This document shows, one piece after another, positions 60,078 through 64,000 of a DNA stretch of 64,000 nucleotides. This DNA is from Paracoccus aestuariivivens (GTDB lineage Bacteria > Pseudomonadota > Alphaproteobacteria > Rhodobacterales > Rhodobacteraceae). The number at the start of each line of letters is the position of its first letter. Position 1 is the stretch's first letter. Location: NCBI RefSeq assembly GCF_009711225.1, contig NZ_WMIE01000010.1:33439-97438 (forward strand). Reading direction: 5' to 3'. Under the pieces are notes generated by a model. The model was not told the origin of the DNA and ran no database searches. It worked only from the letters and a program-made list of their open reading frames with translations. The position numbers and the translations under genes were made by a program.

Positions 60078-61226
60078 ATGAAAATCGTCGATGCGCGGGT
60101 GCGTACCTTTTGGCACACAACAAATCTGGCCAAGGACAGCGATGGGCATGATCATCCCGGACCGGAGAAACGTGTGCGTAAATCTCTTCTTACGCTGACG
60201 GCCGAAGACGGAACCGAAGGGCACGCTTTTGGCAGTCCCGAACAGATCCGGCCGCATCTACTAGAGCAATACATCCGTCCCGTTGTTGTAGGACAAGATG
60301 CATTCGCGCGTGAAATGCTGTGGCAGGATCTAGCCCATTGGCAGCGTGGCAGCGGTGGACAGCTGAGCGACCGGACATTGGCGGTTGTCGATGTCGCGCT
60401 TTGGGATCTCGCGGCCAAGCTCGCAGGCCTGCCGGCCTACAAGATGGCGGGTTCGTATCGCGACAAGGTTCCGGCCTATGGCTCGATCATGTGCGGAGAC
60501 GAAATCGAAGGCGGTCTAGCCACCCCAGAGGATTACGGCCGTTTCGCTGAATGGCTGGTCAAGCGGGGTTATCGCGCCATCAAGCTGCATACTTGGATGC
60601 CTCCGGTCAGTTGGTCGCCCAACATCCAGATGGATCTGAAGGCCTGCGCCGCGGTGCGCGAGGCGGTCGGGCCGAATTTTCCGCTGATGCTCGATGCCTA
60701 TCACTGGTATTCACGCGAAGAGGCCTACGAACTCGGCAAGGGTCTGGAGAAGCTGAACTTCACCTGGATCGAGGAGGTCATGGACGAGCAATCCATGTCG
60801 TCTTACGCGTGGCTCGCAGCAGAGTTGAAGATTCCGGTGATCGGTCCCGAGTCCATGGGCGGAAAATACATGCACCGGGCGGAATGGATCAAGGCGGGGG
60901 CCTGCGATATCCTGCGCACCGGTGTCGAGGATGTCGGAGGGATCTCTCCCGCGCTCAAGACGATGCATCTTGCGGAAAGCTTCGGGCTGAATTGCGAGGT
61001 TCACGGGCATGGCGCGGAAAACCTGCTCATCTCGGCGGTCAGCAAGAACTGTCGCTGGTATGAACGCGGGTTGCTGCACCCGATGCTCGATTACGACGCC
61101 TGTCCGGATTACCTGAACAAGATCGACGACCCGATGGATCAGGAAGGGTTCGTCTGGCTTTCGCAAGAGCCGGGGGTCGGGGTCGACATCAATCTTGATT
61201 ACATCGACGCCAATCTCGCTGGTTGA
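60078..61226 (+). CDS. Enolase-superfamily (mandelate racemase/muconate lactonizing type) enzyme
   Basis: The protein is 382 residues. Metal ligands are seen in MLDAYHWY (Asp, near 210), WIEEVMDE (Glu, near 237) and GPESMGGK (Glu, near 261). The catalytic KxH of IKLHTW is near residue 171, and EVHGHGAEN supplies a His near 315. The superfamily abstracts a proton next to a carboxylate, giving racemases or acid-sugar dehydratases. It heads a two-gene unit with an ABC binding protein. The substrate is unknown; an acid sugar or N-methylated amino acid is possible. Confidence 0.88.
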   Translation: MKIVDARVRTFWHTTNLAKDSDGHDHPGPEKRVRKSLLTLTAEDGTEGHAFGSPEQIRPHLLEQYIRPVVVGQDAFAREMLWQDLAHWQRGSGGQLSDRTLAVVDVALWDLAAKLAGLPAYKMAGSYRDKVPAYGSIMCGDEIEGGLATPEDYGRFAEWLVKRGYRAIKLHTWMPPVSWSPNIQMDLKACAAVREAVGPNFPLMLDAYHWYSREEAYELGKGLEKLNFTWIEEVMDEQSMSSYAWLAAELKIPVIGPESMGGKYMHRAEWIKAGACDILRTGVEDVGGISPALKTMHLAESFGLNCEVHGHGAENLLISAVSKNCRWYERGLLHPMLDYDACPDYLNKIDDPMDQEGFVWLSQEPGVGVDINLDYIDANLAG

Positions 61227-61262
61227 GGAGCCAGCGGGACTATCGATAAATGGGAGGAACTC

Positions 61263-62861
61263 ATGAAACGACGTCATTTTCTGGGGACTGCGGCAGCGCT
61301 GGCGATGTTTGTCGCCATGCCTGGCGCGTCCGTTGCCGAAACGCCCGCCGATCAACTGGTCATCGGCTTTTCGATGGCGAATGTGCTGACGCTCGATCCG
61401 GCGGGTGCGGGAAGCAAGGAAAAGGTCCAGATCACGACCAATGTCTATGATTGCCTTGTCGGGATCGACCCCGTGGATCGAGCCAAAGTGGTGCCGGAGC
61501 TTGCCGAAAGCTGGGAGGTTTCCGAAGATTCGTCATCCATCCGTCTCCACTTGCGGCCTGATCTACGTTTCGCCTCGGGGAATGCGCTGACCAGCGAGGA
61601 CGTCGTCTGGTCGCTCAAGCGGGTCATCACGCTCAATCTGGCGCAGGCTACGAACTTCAAGCTGCGGGGCTACACGGCCGAGAATGCCGCGCAGAACCTT
61701 ATCGCTGTGGATGATCGCACGGTCGAAATCCGCATCCCCGAAAGGACCGATCCCCAGATCATCCTCATGACCCTTTCGTTGGCCGGATCGGGGGCAATTC
61801 TGGACCGCAAGGTCGTATTGGAGCACGAGAAAGACGGTGATCTTGGTACGGCATGGCTTGCGACGAATACCGCCGGTTCGGGGGCGTTCTCGGTCCAGCG
61901 CATGTTGCCAAATGACATGGTTATTCTTGCCAGAAACGAGAATTACTGGGGAAATCCTGTCGACATGAAGCGCGTGATCATGCGCCACGTCCCCGAGTCT
62001 CAGACCCAGCGACTGCTGCTGACGAAGGGTGATCTCGATATTGCCTATACGTTGAGCGCACCCGATCTGACCTCGCTTGAAGGCAATCCCGATATCAAGG
62101 TCACGAGCGAATTGGGCAACGGGCTTTACTATCTGGCGATGAGCCTCAAGGACCCTGTGCTGCAGAAGCGCGAAATACGCCAAGCCATCGTCAAGCTGCT
62201 GGATTTCCAAGGGATTAACGATGCTGTCATGCGCTACTATGGCGTCAAGCATCTTTCGCCCATCCAGATCGGTCTAGGCGGAACCAAAGCCGGAGAGACC
62301 GCGCCTGATATTGCGGGTGCCAAGGCGCTATTGGCGCAGGCAGGCTATCCGGACGGCCTGAAACTGTCGCTGCGCGCTCTTTCCGAACCCCCGTTCGATA
62401 ACTTGGCCGTGGCTATTCAGGGCGCATTGGCGCAAGGCGGGATCACCGCGGAAATCATTACGGGTGGTGGCGAAACTGTCTATGGTGCCATGCGGCAGCG
62501 CGATTTCCAGTTGATCGTCGGTCGCAGCGGCGGGCAGGTCTCGCATCCGGATGGCGATCTGCGCAGTATCCTGTACAATCCAGACAACAGCGATGGTGCC
62601 AATCTGAGCGGATTGCTGAGCTGGCGGGTCTCCTATCACGACGACAAGGTTAACAAACTGATCGACGACGCCTTGTTGCTAACGGGGCCATCACAGCACG
62701 AAGCCTATGTTGCGTTGGAGCGCCAATATGCCGAAAGCGCGCCTGCCATCCAGCCCGTATCCCAAGTGACGGATTCCGTCGCAATGCGCGCGGATGTCGA
62801 GGGGCTTCGGATCAGTCCGGTCTGGCAGACCAAGTTGGCTTCGGTTGGCAAGCGCCGTTGA
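61263..62861 (+). CDS. ABC transporter substrate-binding protein, family 5 (peptide/opine type)
   Basis: The protein is 532 residues with a Tat-type signal, KRRHFLGTAAALAMFVAMPG. The SBP-5 pattern is clear: VYDCLVGIDPVDRAKVVPELAESWEVSEDSSS near 62-93, and later VVWSLKRV and GSGAFSV. Such proteins bind di- or oligopeptides, opines or glycosides. GGGAGG lies 8 bases upstream of the ATG. No permease or ATPase genes follow; instead there is a 216-base gap and a broken IS30 gene. The importer's membrane parts may have been lost or lie elsewhere. Confidence 0.9.
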   Translation: MKRRHFLGTAAALAMFVAMPGASVAETPADQLVIGFSMANVLTLDPAGAGSKEKVQITTNVYDCLVGIDPVDRAKVVPELAESWEVSEDSSSIRLHLRPDLRFASGNALTSEDVVWSLKRVITLNLAQATNFKLRGYTAENAAQNLIAVDDRTVEIRIPERTDPQIILMTLSLAGSGAILDRKVVLEHEKDGDLGTAWLATNTAGSGAFSVQRMLPNDMVILARNENYWGNPVDMKRVIMRHVPESQTQRLLLTKGDLDIAYTLSAPDLTSLEGNPDIKVTSELGNGLYYLAMSLKDPVLQKREIRQAIVKLLDFQGINDAVMRYYGVKHLSPIQIGLGGTKAGETAPDIAGAKALLAQAGYPDGLKLSLRALSEPPFDNLAVAIQGALAQGGITAEIITGGGETVYGAMRQRDFQLIVGRSGGQVSHPDGDLRSILYNPDNSDGANLSGLLSWRVSYHDDKVNKLIDDALLLTGPSQHEAYVALERQYAESAPAIQPVSQVTDSVAMRADVEGLRISPVWQTKLASVGKRR

Positions 62862-62869
62862 GCGTCTAT

Positions 62870-62919
62870 CACGATCCGGCCGGCAGACTGCACTCGTGGC
62901 AGAACGTGGCCGGATCGTG
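62870..62919. repeat. 12-base perfect inverted repeat after the binding-protein gene
   Basis: CACGATCCGGCC (62870-62881) and GGCCGGATCGTG (62908-62919) are exact reverse complements 26 bases apart, starting 9 bases after the binding-protein stop. It could terminate transcription or be a trace of an insertion event. The T-run expected of a terminator is absent. Confidence 0.5.
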
Positions 62920-63039
62920 CTCATGCTGAAGCAGTGGATTAGAACCACGACACTGAGCCGGGCGTGCGATCTTAGCTAGAGAAACCATGGCAGTAGTTCT
63001 TCTTGTGGCATACCCGCGCCGGCGCGCGGAGCGGTCGCA

Positions 63040-64000
63040 TGCGTCCGGCAAAACTTCCGGGAGCGCCCTTGGACGCGCTAGCCCAGATGCGACTTTGGTT
63101 GGCGGGAAAGTTTTGCGCGCCGGTGGCCTCGGCCAAGAAGGTTGGCCTTGAACACCTCGGCGGGGGTGCGGAAACCGAGGCATTTGCGGGGTGTGGCGTT
63201 CAATCCGGCGCAGAGCAGACGGAGATCCTCCTGTGACAGGCTGTTCGGATCGGTGTCGCGGCCGAGCCAGCGCCGCAGCCGTTTGTTGGCGTTCTCAACC
63301 GCACCTTTTTGCCACGGCGACTGAGCTTCACAAAACCATGTCTGGGCGCCGACCTCGGCCTGCACATGCGGCCAGTCGACGAATTCGGAGCCGCGATCGA
63401 ATGTCACCGAGCGGCAGGCATGCCGGGGCAGGGGCATCAGCGCCCGGGCGATCTGAGCCATGATCGGCTTGGCACGCTTATCCTCGTTTTTCAGCACCTC
63501 GAGGAAACGGCTCGTACGTTCGATCATTGTGGTGACATTGGCTGGTCCGTACTTCTGCCTAAACAGAACGAGGTCACCTTCCCAGTGACCGAACTCTTTC
63601 CGATGCGCGATCACGTCAGGGCGGAACAGGATGCTGAGTTCAGGAGCAAATTTCGGCGGCGGACGCTTGCGCAGCAGGTCAGCCGCGCCGTCGTCTGCGG
63701 CCCGAGGGCAGGTGACGTCAGAGTTGGGCCTGACGTCCTTCCCCGGAATAGACATGGCGGTACATGGTCTCGTGGCAGACCGAGGCGGGCGCGCGCTCAT
63801 AGCGCATACGCCCGGCGATCTGCTCGGGCGTCCAGCCTGCGCGCAGGCAGCGCTCGACCTGGTCGCGCAAGCCGGAATCGCGGACCAGCTTGCGTCGACG
63901 GGTCCGGCGCGCATCGCAGCGGCTCTGCGCCACGACGCACCAGTAGCCGCTGAGCTTCGGGCTCTCGCTGTCGTGGAAATGGTTGCGCTTGAGTTCGCGC
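63040..64000 (-). mobile_element. IS30-family insertion sequence remnant, partial
   Basis: The transposase remnant marks an IS30-type element whose 3' side ends somewhere between the ABC binding-protein gene and 63078. I could not recognise a terminal inverted repeat or a target duplication, and the other end is beyond the window, so the left boundary given is approximate. Confidence 0.6.
63078..64000 (-). pseudogene. IS30-family transposase, broken by a stop codon and a frameshift, cut by window end
   Basis: The C-terminal part (63078 to about 63695) has the DDE core of IS30 transposases: GHWEGDLV, FDRGSEFVDW and WQKGAVENANKRLRRWLGR. The N-terminal part is in another frame, from the window end down to a TGA at 63718-63720, and includes LSGYWCVVAQ, GWTPEQIAGRMR and YRHVYSGEGRQAQL. 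After that stop the same frame still reads RHLPSGRRRR, as in intact IS30 proteins, so TGG to TGA plus a shift near 63695 are the likely lesions. The element is probably inactive, unless sequence errors explain both. Confidence 0.85.

Noticed and set aside
63000..63080. Terminal inverted repeat of the IS30 element
   Set aside because: I looked for a 20-30-base end sequence and a target duplication but only one end is in the window and nothing distinctive can be defended.
62869..63183. A 104-codon minus-strand frame with a Cys pair near its end
   Set aside because: It crosses the end of the IS30 remnant and the binding-protein gap, has no family resemblance and no ribosome site.

Overview
The window is high-GC, densely packed bacterial DNA. 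Many genes overlap by ATGA or TGATG, there are three TRAP transporters, and the C-P lyase order is phnGHIJKL-NM-CDEE. Together this points to an alphaproteobacterium of the Rhodobacterales, most like Paracoccus. The placement is inferred from gene content and codon style; no rRNA is present. I saw no tRNA, rRNA, CRISPR array or prophage. Almost everything is transport, catabolism and local regulation, as expected of an accessory replicon or a catabolic island.

Layout. (1) 1-5470: a 5-oxoproline locus on the minus strand (NRAMP-like transporter, pxpA, DUF1445 protein, fused pxpB-pxpC, start of a biotin carboxylase) with a divergent GntR regulator. (2) 5483-7749: a three-gene phospholipid module (CDP-alcohol phosphatidyltransferase, CdsA-like, PlsC-like). 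(3) 8065-12418: a siderophore-interacting protein, then an N-methylproline-demethylase-like flavoprotein with a divergent TetR regulator and a pyrroline-5-carboxylate-reductase-like gene. (4) 12442-19235: a LysR regulator and a sugar ABC importer with a Gfo/Idh/MocA oxidoreductase. (5) 19393-21098: pabB and a pabC-like gene. (6) 21160-27756: a DASS transporter, an IclR regulator, a GH105 unsaturated-uronyl hydrolase and a TRAP transporter.

(7) 27832-47800: a 20-kb catabolic region made of four transcription units. They carry two closely related TRAP transporters, a CoA ligase, a CoA transferase, two acyl-CoA dehydrogenases, three MaoC-like proteins, three dihydrodipicolinate-synthase-family proteins, an HpaI-type aldolase, a hydantoinase, DUF3830, tautomerase-like and EthD-like small proteins, and GntR and LysR regulators. 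This is the best candidate for an undescribed pathway. The parts suggest import of an organic acid or cyclic amide, ring opening, CoA activation, beta-oxidation-like steps and aldol cleavage. The substrate cannot be named from sequence.

(8) 47905-58986: a complete C-P lyase core and phosphonate importer, with phnN and phnM in one continuous reading frame, a divergent phnF, and two Pho-box-like sites placed upstream of phnG and of phnC. No phnP is in the window. (9) 59145-62861: a GntR regulator divergent from an enolase-superfamily enzyme and a peptide-type ABC binding protein that has no permease genes beside it. (10) 63078-64000: a broken IS30-family transposase running off the window end.
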